Source: Brevibacterium limosum
GTDB lineage: Bacteria > Actinomycetota > Actinomycetes > Actinomycetales > Brevibacteriaceae
NCBI RefSeq assembly: GCF_011617705.1
Contig: NZ_CP050154.1
Coordinates: 3,720,001 to 3,784,000 of the forward strand
DNA length: 64,000 nt
Direction of reading: 5' to 3'
A program made the translations under genes and the position numbers. Every line of letters starts with the position of its first letter. The first letter of the stretch is position 1. Shown here piece by piece: positions 47,553-55,693 of the stretch. Under the pieces are notes generated by a model. The model was not told the origin of the DNA. It saw only the letters and a list, made by a program, of their open reading frames with translations, and did not search any database.

Positions 47553-48362
47553 ATGACTGAATCCACGACCGGGAACTCCGGCATCACCATCACCGAAACC
47601 GGCGGAGTCACCGCCGTCCCCGGCCTGCTGAACGGCAAGGTCGCCGTCGTCACCGGCGGCGGACAGGGCCTCGGCCTGGCGATGGCCCGCAGCCTCGTCG
47701 ACTCCGGCGCGAAGGTCGTCCTCGCCGATATGAACGAGGAGAGCCTGCAGGCGGCCGTGGTCGAACTCGGCGGGGACGGCGTCGCCACCGGCGCCGTGTG
47801 CAATGTGGCCGACCTCGCCGCCGTCGAGAAGCTCGCCGAGGCGGCCACGACCGCTTTCGGCGGCGTCGACATCTGGGTCAACAACGCCGGCATCACCCGC
47901 GATGCGACGATCCGGAAGATGACCGAGCAGCAGTTCGACGACGTCATCTCCGTGCACCTGCGCGGCACCTGGAACGGGCTCAAGGTCGCGACCGCGCTCA
48001 TGCGCGAACAGGATCGCGGCGGCTCGATCGTCAACGTGTCCTCGATCAGCGGCAAGGTCGGCAACCCCGGACAGTCGAATTACTCCGCGGCGAAGGCGGG
48101 CATCGTCGGTATGACGAAGGCCGTGGCCAAGGAGGTCGCGTTCAAGAACATCCGCATCAACGCGATCCAGCCCGGCTTCATCAACACCGCGATGACCGCG
48201 GCCATGCCCCAGCACGCCATCGATTCGAAGCTCGCCGAGATCCCGCTCGGCCGTCCGGGCGAACCCGAAGAGGTCGCATCCGTCGTGCTGTTCCTCGCCT
48301 CCGGCCTGTCGAGCTACCTCACCGGCACCGTCACCGAGATCTCCGGCGGCCGCAACATCTGA
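47553..48362 (+). CDS. SDR family oxidoreductase, FabG-like
   Basis: A 269-residue SDR close to 3-oxoacyl-ACP/CoA reductases. Motifs are [57 protein letters not shown] (active-site Tyr and Lys) and the end EISGGRNI. A polar N-terminal extension of about 28 residues precedes the Rossmann fold. It probably acts as a 3-hydroxyacyl-CoA dehydrogenase in the operon. AGAAAGG lies 6 bases before the ATG. Convergent with the acyltransferase gene 22 bases downstream. Confidence 0.92.
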   Translation: MTESTTGNSGITITETGGVTAVPGLLNGKVAVVTGGGQGLGLAMARSLVDSGAKVVLADMNEESLQAAVVELGGDGVATGAVCNVADLAAVEKLAEAATTAFGGVDIWVNNAGITRDATIRKMTEQQFDDVISVHLRGTWNGLKVATALMREQDRGGSIVNVSSISGKVGNPGQSNYSAAKAGIVGMTKAVAKEVAFKNIRINAIQPGFINTAMTAAMPQHAIDSKLAEIPLGRPGEPEEVASVVLFLASGLSSYLTGTVTEISGGRNI

Positions 48363-48384
48363 TCGAGCCTGCCCTCGCCGAGGA

Positions 48385-49695
48385 TCAGCTCTCCGTCGTT
48401 CGCCTGCCGGGGAGGCGGACGACGCCGAAGGCGACCATGCCGATGAGCGGCAGCAGCGGCCAGATCCAGGTGACGCCGTCGTCGACCATCCCGGTGTCGG
48501 CCATGATGGCCAGGCCCGCACAGATGGTCGCCGAGGCGGCGATCGGCATCCACATGGGAGGGGCAGGCCGGTCGTCGGGCGCGGGCGTTTCGAATCGGCC
48601 GAAGATCACGACGAGCACACCGGTGATCGCGAGCAGGACGAGAGCCCACAGCGGGCGGGTCAGCCACCAGATCCCGGTCAGCGGAGTCGGCAGGAGGGCA
48701 TCGGCGCCGAGGGCAACGAGCGCATTGGCCAGGGCCGTCAACGAGGTCAGATGCCAGAGGAACCAGGTCATGATGCGCTGGTTGACGAGCACCGTGAGGA
48801 GCCAGAGTCCGGGACTGCGCAGGAGCTTCGCCAGCGGACGCTGGAGGATGAGCACGATTCCGGCCTGGGCCATGCCGAGAAAGGCCATGGTCACTCGGGT
48901 CGGGGCGGAATTCGAGATCGTGTCGGTGCCTGCGGTGATCATCGAGACCGGGTAGGGGCCGAAGCCGACGAGGAGTCCGAGGCCGACGGCTCCGATGACG
49001 AAGAGCAGCAGGCAGCGTTTCAGGCTGGTCAGTCGGCCGTCGAGCCAGGCGTAGCCGAACTGGTGGAAGCTCGCCCAGACGAGCAGGTAGTTCGGGTAGC
49101 CGGCGAGCCTGCTCTCGGCGACGATGCTGATGAGGTCGATGAGGCCGGCCAGGCCGACCCCGACGATGATCGACCACCAGCCCCATCTCTCCCACAGGAT
49201 CAGACACGGCGGGGCGACGATGACGACGAGCAGGTACGCGGCGAGGAACCAGGTCGGCACGAGTGCCATCTGAGACGCCAGCTGCACCGAGGCAGGTTCG
49301 GCGCCGGCGGCCAGGGCGATGACGCAGGTGGCCAGCCACACGAGCAGCAGCGGGATGAGCGGGAGGCCGAGTCGGCGCAGGCGGGCCCGCAGCCATTCGG
49401 CGTAGCCGGTCTGCCGCCGGCGTGCCAAACGCCAGGACAGAGCATTGGAGTAGCCGCCGACGAGGAAGAAGATCGGCATCACCTGGAACACCCAGGTCAG
49501 AGGGTGCGTCCACCGGGCCTGGTCGAGCAGTCCGTGCGGGTCGATTCCGCCGTCGACGCTGACGGCGATGATCGTCCAGTGGCCGAGCACGACGACGGTG
49601 ATCGCCGCGGCCCGGAGGAAGTCGACCTCGCGGCTGCGGGTGTCCGGGGTCGCCTCGTCGACCTTGCGGGCCTGGGCCAGGAACGAGCGGGGCAT
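48385..49695 (-). CDS. Acyltransferase-3 family membrane protein
   Basis: A 436-residue protein with about 10-11 helices. The opening REVDFLRAAAITVVVLGHW (Arg and the catalytic His) and VMPIFFLVGGYSNALSW are the hallmarks of acyltransferase-3 proteins, which acylate cell-surface glycans, lipids or antibiotics. The second half has the typical PLLPLIG-like terminal helices. AAGGA is 9 bases before the ATG at 49695. It may share a transcript with the upstream amidohydrolase gene, 94 bases away. The target molecule is unknown. Confidence 0.88.
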   Translation of the reverse strand: MPRSFLAQARKVDEATPDTRSREVDFLRAAAITVVVLGHWTIIAVSVDGGIDPHGLLDQARWTHPLTWVFQVMPIFFLVGGYSNALSWRLARRRQTGYAEWLRARLRRLGLPLIPLLLVWLATCVIALAAGAEPASVQLASQMALVPTWFLAAYLLVVIVAPPCLILWERWGWWSIIVGVGLAGLIDLISIVAESRLAGYPNYLLVWASFHQFGYAWLDGRLTSLKRCLLLFVIGAVGLGLLVGFGPYPVSMITAGTDTISNSAPTRVTMAFLGMAQAGIVLILQRPLAKLLRSPGLWLLTVLVNQRIMTWFLWHLTSLTALANALVALGADALLPTPLTGIWWLTRPLWALVLLAITGVLVVIFGRFETPAPDDRPAPPMWMPIAASATICAGLAIMADTGMVDDGVTWIWPLLPLIGMVAFGVVRLPGRRTTES

Positions 49696-49789
49696 GCGGG
49701 GATGTCCTTGTCGGTTGATGTTGAGGGGGGCGACGGTTGGGGCTGGGGGCTGCGGCTGAGGTTGGGGCTGTTGCTGAGGGGGCCGCAGG

Positions 49790-51592
49790 TCAGGCCCGGT
49801 ATCTGATCTCGCCGCCGACGACGGTGAGTGCGACTCGGGTGTCTCGGATCGCCTCGGCGTGGGCGAACAAGGCTTCCTCGGAAGCGTAGCCGAGGAGGTC
49901 GTCGGGTCCGGCGGCAGTCGCATCAGGGTTGAGCCCTTCGGCTGCGCACGGATCGGTGTCGACGAGGATGAAGTCGGCGTCCATGCCCGGAGCCAGGTAT
50001 CCGCGGCGGTCCTCGAGTCCGGCGGCGAAAGCGGGACCCTGAGTGTGCAGGCGGATCGCCTCGACCGCACTCAGGCGACGGTGTGCCTGGAAGGTCGTGG
50101 ACGCGTCACCGGAGATATCGGCTCTGGTCATCGCCGCATAGATCGCGGCGAAGGGGTTGGCGGGTTCGACGGGGCCGTCGGAGCCGAAGACGACGTGCGC
50201 ACCCGCGTCGAGCAGGTCCGGCCAGGCGTAGGCGGCCAGCTGTGCGGATTCGTCGATGAGGTGGAGTAAGTGCAGGTCGGAGATGCAGTGACGCGGCTGC
50301 ATGGATGCGATCACCCCGAGCTCGGCGAAACGGGTGACGTCCGTCGGCTGGATGAACTGGGCGTGTTCGACGCGGTGGCGTATGGGCCGGTCGAACTTCT
50401 CTTCCGCGGCCTGCGTAATGTCGCGCAGCCGCTCGTAGACGGCGAGCACATGGTGGTTCGCCTGGTCGCCGATGGCGTGGATGGCCACGGAGATCCCCGC
50501 CTCGGTGGCGATGTGCGCCTGGTCGAAGAGTTCGTCCTCGGTCATCTGCGCGATGCCGAAGTTCCCGGTCTCACCGTCGGTGTCGGGAAACGGTGAGGAC
50601 ATGTGGGAGGTGTGTGAGCCGAGTGCCCCGTCGGAGAACAGCTTCAGTCCCCCGCATTGCAGCCAGTCGTCTCCGTCGCCGGTGTGCCACCCGGTCTCGA
50701 TCGCCCACGGCACCTCCGGTGAGCGCAGGAACAGCGTGACCCGCATGTCCTGTCGTCCGGCTTCGTGCAGGTCGCTCCACCCCAATGTCGCGGCGATGCC
50801 GTCGAAGTCGTGGATCCCGGTCAGCCCCTGGGACAGAAAGAGCTCCTGTGTGGTGGCGAGGCGTTGGACCTGTTCCTCGCGGCTGGGTTCGGGGATGAAG
50901 CGGGCGACGAGGTCGGTGGCGTCCTCGCGCACCAGACCGGTGAGCTGCCCGTCGTCGTCGCGGACGAAGCTCCCGCCCGAGGGATCGGGGGTCGCCGCGT
51001 CGATTCCGGCGATCTCGAGAGCGTGGGCGTTGGCCCACAGGGTGTGCAGGTCGAGTGACCACATCGCCACGGGATGGTCGGGAACCTCGGCGTCGAGCAG
51101 CGTTCGGTCCGGATAATCGGGCACATCCCATTTGTTGAGGTCCCACCCGGAGCCGACCACCCAGGAGCCCACCGGGAGGGAATCGGCGCGTTCGCGGATG
51201 GCCGCGACCGCCTCGGTCAGCGATTTCGTCTGGGACAGGTCGAGATCTGTCAGGGAGTCGGCGTACATGACCGAGTGGATGTGGCCGTCGACGAATCCGG
51301 GCAGGATGACCTGACCGCTGCAGTCGATCTCGTCGATCTCGAGGCCGGGGATGACCGTGGTCGCGCCGACCCCACCCGCCGAGGCGAGCGCCGCAGTCGT
51401 CGACGACTGCGCGGCGGCGATGTCGAGGAGTTCGGCCCGGGTGCCGACGGCGACGATGGTCTCCCCGTCGACGAGGATCGCATCGGGGGCGGGCCGGGTG
51501 AGGTCGAAGGTCGCGGCAGTGGGCGCTGCAGGGGTGTTCGTGGCGGTCCGGGGCGCGAAAGTGCGCACGACGGCGTTGGAGAACAGACGCAT
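49790..51592 (-). CDS. Amidohydrolase-3 (YtcJ-like) family protein
   Basis: A 600-residue metal-dependent amidohydrolase. QVILPGFVDGHIH is the first metal motif, HAIGDQANHHVLAVYERL and HRVEHAQFI supply further ligands, and FGSDGPVEPANPFAAIYAA ends the barrel. YLAPGMDADFILVDTDP is the typical C-terminal block. Members hydrolyse N-substituted formamides or similar C-N bonds. An Ala-rich insertion lies in the N-terminal sandwich (about residues 60-80). The ATG at 51592 or a GTG two codons earlier could start the protein; neither has a ribosome site. Confidence 0.88.
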   Translation of the reverse strand: MRLFSNAVVRTFAPRTATNTPAAPTAATFDLTRPAPDAILVDGETIVAVGTRAELLDIAAAQSSTTAALASAGGVGATTVIPGLEIDEIDCSGQVILPGFVDGHIHSVMYADSLTDLDLSQTKSLTEAVAAIRERADSLPVGSWVVGSGWDLNKWDVPDYPDRTLLDAEVPDHPVAMWSLDLHTLWANAHALEIAGIDAATPDPSGGSFVRDDDGQLTGLVREDATDLVARFIPEPSREEQVQRLATTQELFLSQGLTGIHDFDGIAATLGWSDLHEAGRQDMRVTLFLRSPEVPWAIETGWHTGDGDDWLQCGGLKLFSDGALGSHTSHMSSPFPDTDGETGNFGIAQMTEDELFDQAHIATEAGISVAIHAIGDQANHHVLAVYERLRDITQAAEEKFDRPIRHRVEHAQFIQPTDVTRFAELGVIASMQPRHCISDLHLLHLIDESAQLAAYAWPDLLDAGAHVVFGSDGPVEPANPFAAIYAAMTRADISGDASTTFQAHRRLSAVEAIRLHTQGPAFAAGLEDRRGYLAPGMDADFILVDTDPCAAEGLNPDATAAGPDDLLGYASEEALFAHAEAIRDTRVALTVVGGEIRYRA

Positions 51593-51659
51593 GGACACCA
51601 GTCTAGAGCGGGTGCGGCGGTGAGACTGGTCGGGCGCGGATCGGACGCGGCAGACATTT

Positions 51660-51676
51660 TTCTACGAAGGGTAGAA
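51660..51676. promoter_or_regulatory. 17-bp palindromic operator candidate over a -10 box
   Basis: TTCTAC-GAAGG-GTAGAA has the same half-sites and spacing as 12966-12982. Its right arm overlaps a -10 TAGAAT (51672-51677), which is seven bases before the ATG at 51685. The message is probably leaderless and blocked when the site is occupied. Confidence 0.55.
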
Positions 51677-51684
51677 TCGGGATC

Positions 51685-52182
51685 ATGACTCACTTCTTCA
51701 GCACCGATGACTCGCGACTGGCGGCGGGCGCTCGGATCATCCTGCCTGCCGTCTGGCTCGGGCTCATCATCGGCATCTCGCTCATCGAGGCGCCGCTGAA
51801 GTTCACGGCCCCGGGCATCACGATCCCGCTGGGGTTGGGCATCGGCCGATTGGTGTTCGGCGTGATGAACTGGGTCGAGCTGGTCATCGCCGTGATCCTG
51901 CTGTGGGCGCTGCTCAAGTCGGGCGTCGACCGGGCCTACCGGAGCGTGGCCTGCGGGCTCATCGCGGTGCTCATCATCAAGGTCATCGTCATCCGACCGC
52001 TGCTCAACCAGCGCACCGATGCTGTGCTCGCCGGCGTCGACGAGGGCGGGTCATCGTTGCATCTGCTCTACATCGCCGCGGACGGGCTGCTCATCGTCGG
52101 ACTCATCGCAGCACTCGTCCTCGCGGTGCGCCGGTGGGTGACGATCCGACCGGCGGTGAGAGCAGATTCCGCGGCGGAGTGA
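51685..52182 (+). CDS. Unrecognised four-helix membrane protein
   Basis: A 165-residue protein with four hydrophobic segments at about residues 13-33, 50-75, 83-105 and 122-145, and a short charged C-terminus. LIEAPLKFTAPGI after helix 1 and NQRTDAVLAGV between helices 3 and 4 are the most distinctive stretches. I do not recognise the family with certainty. It stands alone. A palindrome shared with the FMN-binding protein gene at 13039 overlaps its promoter, suggesting common control. Confidence 0.7.
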   Translation: MTHFFSTDDSRLAAGARIILPAVWLGLIIGISLIEAPLKFTAPGITIPLGLGIGRLVFGVMNWVELVIAVILLWALLKSGVDRAYRSVACGLIAVLIIKVIVIRPLLNQRTDAVLAGVDEGGSSLHLLYIAADGLLIVGLIAALVLAVRRWVTIRPAVRADSAAE

Positions 52183-52195
52183 CGCGAGCCGAAAA

Positions 52196-52281
52196 CGTCA
52201 TCACATTTCGTCCCCTGATGAGTCACGTTTCGCACTGGTCATCTGGATTTGCCCTGATGACCTGTTCAGAACGTGATGACG
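52196..52281. repeat. Nested palindromic repeat, copy A
   Basis: The outer stem is CGTCATCAC (52196-52204) with GTGATGACG (52273-52281). The inner stem is GGTCATC (52237-52243) with GATGACC (52256-52262). Copy B with identical stems and linker (GATGACCTGTTCAGA) is at 62889-62982 in the same orientation. Confidence 0.8.
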
Positions 52282-52330
52282 ATCCTGGACCCGGCGGGGG
52301 CCGAGCCGGTTGAGGGCCCGCCGGCCGCGA

Positions 52331-52948
52331 TCAGAGCGTGACGAAGGAATAGCCCACGTCGGTGGCGGCGACGAGGTCTCGGTCGTGGGTCGCCCAGACG
52401 ATCGTCTTCCCCGCCTCGGCGAGGTCGTTGATGAGCCAGGCGATCCGTGCGGCATTCGACGAGTCGAGCGCCGCCGTCGGCTCGTCGCAGACGATGGTGT
52501 CGATGCCGCTGGCCAGCGCACGGGCGATGCACACGCGTGCCGCCTGACCGCCCGAGAGCTCGCCGCAGCGATGCTGAGCCAGCTCCGGGCCGAGCAGCGC
52601 CCGATCGAGCAGGGCCGGCAGGCCGAGGCTGTTCCCGGCACCACCGGAGGCAACACGGTCCCGTCCTGCACCACCGGCACCACGCGCGGCGCGAGTGTGT
52701 TCGATGACCTCGGCGACGGTCAGGCGCGGGTTGAGCCATTCGCGCGGGTTCTGCGGAACGAGCACCCCGAGGTCCCCCTCGATCTGCCCGCTGCTGGGCG
52801 TGAGGAAGCCCGTCATCGCCAGGCACACGCTGGTCTTTCCGCTGCCCGACGCGCCTTGAAGCACCGTCACCGTCCCCGCGGGGACGTCCGCGTCGACCGG
52901 TCCGACACGGGTCGAACCGTAGTCGATGACCACGTCTGTCAGCCTCAT
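52331..52948 (-). CDS. ABC transporter ATP-binding protein, peptide/nickel family (second ATPase)
   Basis: A 205-residue nucleotide-binding subunit with Walker A GASGSGKTS (near residue 32), signature ELSGGQAARVCIARALA, Walker B TIVCDEPTAAL and the H-loop WATHDRD. It is somewhat shorter than the DppF/NikE norm (about 250) and lacks the C-terminal oligopeptide-transporter tail. It overlaps the first ATPase by four bases (ATGA). It is the last gene of the urease/nickel run and energises uptake at the membrane. GGAGGG is 6 bases from the ATG. Confidence 0.9.
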   Translation of the reverse strand: MRLTDVVIDYGSTRVGPVDADVPAGTVTVLQGASGSGKTSVCLAMTGFLTPSSGQIEGDLGVLVPQNPREWLNPRLTVAEVIEHTRAARGAGGAGRDRVASGGAGNSLGLPALLDRALLGPELAQHRCGELSGGQAARVCIARALASGIDTIVCDEPTAALDSSNAARIAWLINDLAEAGKTIVWATHDRDLVAATDVGYSFVTL

Positions 52949-53880
52949 TTGGGCCCTCCCCCATCGACCGTACCCTCGCCGAGGCGGCGCAGCTCGTCCC
53001 CGGCCCTGTACACCCACGGCTTCGGTCGAGGCCCGTCGGCCAGCGGCAGCGGGTGCGCGCCTGCCGCAGGTGCGGCCGCGGCCAGGGCCTGAACATAGGC
53101 ATTCGCGGCGCGACCGGCGAAGAAGTCCGCGACCGAGCCGTTCTCGACGATATGTCCGTTGAAGACCACGGCCACTCGATCGCCGGGACGGGCATTGCGC
53201 TGCAGACCCGACAGGTCGTGAGTCACCGCGAGCACGGCGCGGCTGCCGGCCGCTGCCTGTGCATTGAGCACGCCCACCACGGCGTCGGCCTGCTCGGGGT
53301 CGAGGCCCGCAGTCGGCTCATCGCAGGCGAGCAGCCGCGGGGACTTCGCCACCGCCGCCGCCAAGGAGATGCGCGAGATCTGTCCTCCGGAGACCTGATG
53401 CGGCAGCCTGCGAAGGATCGAGTTCTCCAATCCAAACGGTGCCAGGTCGGGACTGTCGAGCCCCGCCCGAGCGAACCACTCGGCCAGGCGCATCGCCGGC
53501 GGGAAGGTGTCCATGGCATTCTGCGGAGCCCAGGCGATCACCCCGCCACGTCGCATCGTCGCCATCGCGCGGCGCCCCCGACCGGTGCCGAGGTCGATCC
53601 GACCGCCTCCGGGTCCAGCCGCCTCGGCGATGTCGCGCTTCCCACGGGCACCCCGCCCATCACGGTCGCCGACGATCTCACTGAGATCCAGCACCCCGCT
53701 GACCTTCGCATCGACGGGACTGAGGCCGGCGAGCAGATTGCACAGCGTGGACTTCCCGGCCCCCGATTCGCCGACGAGCCAGGTGATGCCCCCGACGCGC
53801 ATCCCGAGGTCGAGGGCTGACAGCACCTCACCGGTGCCCGGCAGACTCAGCGTGATGTCACGGAGATGAAGAGCAGTCAC
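52945..53880 (-). CDS. ABC transporter ATP-binding protein, peptide/nickel family (first ATPase)
   Basis: A 311-residue nucleotide-binding subunit. Motifs are Walker A GESGAGKSTLCNLLAGL, Q-loop APQNAMDTFPP, signature QVSGGQISRISLAAAV, Walker B LLACDEPTAGLD and H-loop AVTHDLS. An Arg/Gly-rich insertion of about 35 residues (near 75-110) lies between Walker A and the Q-loop. The GTG start overlaps the permease stop by four bases. It pairs with the shorter ATPase downstream to form the heterodimeric motor typical of nickel and peptide importers. Confidence 0.92.
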   Translation of the reverse strand: MTALHLRDITLSLPGTGEVLSALDLGMRVGGITWLVGESGAGKSTLCNLLAGLSPVDAKVSGVLDLSEIVGDRDGRGARGKRDIAEAAGPGGGRIDLGTGRGRRAMATMRRGGVIAWAPQNAMDTFPPAMRLAEWFARAGLDSPDLAPFGLENSILRRLPHQVSGGQISRISLAAAVAKSPRLLACDEPTAGLDPEQADAVVGVLNAQAAAGSRAVLAVTHDLSGLQRNARPGDRVAVVFNGHIVENGSVADFFAGRAANAYVQALAAAAPAAGAHPLPLADGPRPKPWVYRAGDELRRLGEGTVDGGGPK

Positions 53881-54659
53881 AGCGATCGGGGCCTCTCTCC
53901 GAGGCGGCGGGCCAGGATCGTCGGCGGCAGAAGCAGCAGCATGAGCGCACACGTCGGCACGACCAGCGTCCACCACGCCCCGACCGTCATATCCGACTGC
54001 CCCCACGCGATCAGCGGCCCCAGCGACACCGCGGCCGGATCGACACCGATCCCCAGAAACGCGGTCGTCGCCTCGTGCACGACCGCCGACGGGAAGATCA
54101 CGGCCATGGCCGCCGCCACCCGTCCCCCGGCCGCCGGCAGCACGTGCCACCGAAGGATCTGGACTCGACCGGCACCGAGGCGCTGATCGAACCGCACCCA
54201 CCCGGAGGCCCATTCCTCCCGCACCTTCGGTCCGATGAGCTGAGCCGCCAACGGCCAATGCGTCAGTGCCACGGTCACCATGATCGCCGTGCGACCACCA
54301 CCGAGGATGCCGACGACGATGAAGGTGAACAGCATCGACGGCACGACCAAGGTGGCGATGAGCAGTCCCGTCGACACCTTCGACAGACCGTGAGACAGGG
54401 TCGAGATCACACCGAGGCCGGCGCCGATCGCGGTGGTCACGGCCGCGGTGATGAGCGCGGCCAGAGCCGAACCGCCCGCGGCATCCCACACGGTCACGGC
54501 CACGCTGCGACCGAAATGGTCGGTCCCCAGCAGCCCGCCGAGGCCCGGCGGCAGGAGTGCGCGCGAGAAGTCGGTGCCCTCGCCGGGCATGAACCGTCCG
54601 CAGATGAGCAGGATGAGCACGATCCCAAGCATGATGGTGCCCCAGATCCGCCGGTTCAT
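53877..54659 (-). CDS. ABC transporter permease, NikC/DppC-like
   Basis: A 260-residue permease with about six helices. The N-terminal cytoplasmic LLGTDHFGRSVAVTVWDAAG is the DppC/NikC signature. The EAA-loop region is SAVVHEATTAFLGIGVDPAA, followed by the membrane-proximal GQSDMTVGAWWTLVVPTCAL. It forms the pore with the neighbouring permease. Its start overlaps the preceding permease stop by four bases and its stop overlaps the ATPase start. Confidence 0.92.
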   Translation of the reverse strand: MNRRIWGTIMLGIVLILLICGRFMPGEGTDFSRALLPPGLGGLLGTDHFGRSVAVTVWDAAGGSALAALITAAVTTAIGAGLGVISTLSHGLSKVSTGLLIATLVVPSMLFTFIVVGILGGGRTAIMVTVALTHWPLAAQLIGPKVREEWASGWVRFDQRLGAGRVQILRWHVLPAAGGRVAAAMAVIFPSAVVHEATTAFLGIGVDPAAVSLGPLIAWGQSDMTVGAWWTLVVPTCALMLLLLPPTILARRLGERPRSL

Positions 54660-55693
54660 GCGTACCCCTTCCCGAGCACACCGGCATCCGCACCGGCGGC
54701 GAGGAATCGGTCGTCACCGCCGGCGCCGAACGAGCGCACACCGAGCACCAGTCCGGTCGTGACGGCCGCGGCGATCGCCGTGACCGTGGCCAGCAGCGGC
54801 AGGTCGGCACCGGCCGCCGCCTCGACGAGGGCATTGCCCAGGCCCGGATAGGACAGGACCGCTTCGACGGCGGCCTCACCGAGCACGACGACGGGAACAT
54901 AGATGACAGCCGGAGCCCGCACGGCCGCCACGACCGACGGCAGCACGGTGCGCACCCGTGCCGTCGAGGAGAAGCCGCGGCCGATGAGGGCGCGCGCCCA
55001 CGGCGTCGACCACACCTCGGCGGCGGCGGATCGGGCGGCGGCGATGAGCATCGCCGACCACGCCAGAGCGATCGTGATCGCCACTGGAGGAATGAGGGTG
55101 ATGGGGGCGCTGGTCGCCGGGTTCGGCAGCTGGCGTCCGAAGGCCACGACGATGATGAGCGCGATGAGGAACGACGGCACGGCCAGCCAGGCGCCGATGA
55201 GCCCCGAGGTGGCCGAATTGTGAGCGAGCCCGGGGAATCTGGCCAGCACCACGGAGGCGATGAGCACGATGACCGCAGTGATCACCACGGCACACAGGGT
55301 GGCGGCCATGGTGTTGAGTCCGCGGCCGAGGACCACCTCGGTCACATCAGTGTGCAGCAGCCGCGAATACCCGAGGTCACCGGTCGTGACCGTGGTCAGC
55401 AGCCACTGCCACCACACACCCGGCCAGCCTCCGGTGTCATAGGCGGCGGCGAGATTCTCCCGAGCCTCCGCGGAGGCGAATTCCCACCCGGCCACGGTGT
55501 GTGCCAAGGGGTTCGACGGAGAGGCCGCGGACAGGGCGAACACTCCTGCCCCGCCGGCCAAGCCGGCAAGGATCATCCCGCCGAGGACGATTCCGCCTCG
55601 GGCCACGATGTGCCGGATCCGGGATGACCTGGAACCGGTCGGGTGCGATGTCAGTTCTTCTTCCAGTCGGCCAGATTCCACCACGGTCCCCAA
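54656..55693 (-). CDS. ABC transporter permease, NikB/DppB-like
   Basis: A protein of up to 345 residues with about six helices. DLGYSRLLHTDVTEVVLGRG and the EAA-type loop VVVLGEAAVEAVLSYPGLGN identify the DppB/NikB group. The start is uncertain. The frame opens with a TTG at 55693, with GTGs at 55684 and 55681. All overlap the 3' end of the binding-protein gene by 30-43 bases, implying translational coupling. The N-terminal 30 residues are polar. Confidence 0.88.
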   Translation of the reverse strand: MGTVVESGRLEEELTSHPTGSRSSRIRHIVARGGIVLGGMILAGLAGGAGVFALSAASPSNPLAHTVAGWEFASAEARENLAAAYDTGGWPGVWWQWLLTTVTTGDLGYSRLLHTDVTEVVLGRGLNTMAATLCAVVITAVIVLIASVVLARFPGLAHNSATSGLIGAWLAVPSFLIALIIVVAFGRQLPNPATSAPITLIPPVAITIALAWSAMLIAAARSAAAEVWSTPWARALIGRGFSSTARVRTVLPSVVAAVRAPAVIYVPVVVLGEAAVEAVLSYPGLGNALVEAAAGADLPLLATVTAIAAAVTTGLVLGVRSFGAGGDDRFLAAGADAGVLGKGYA

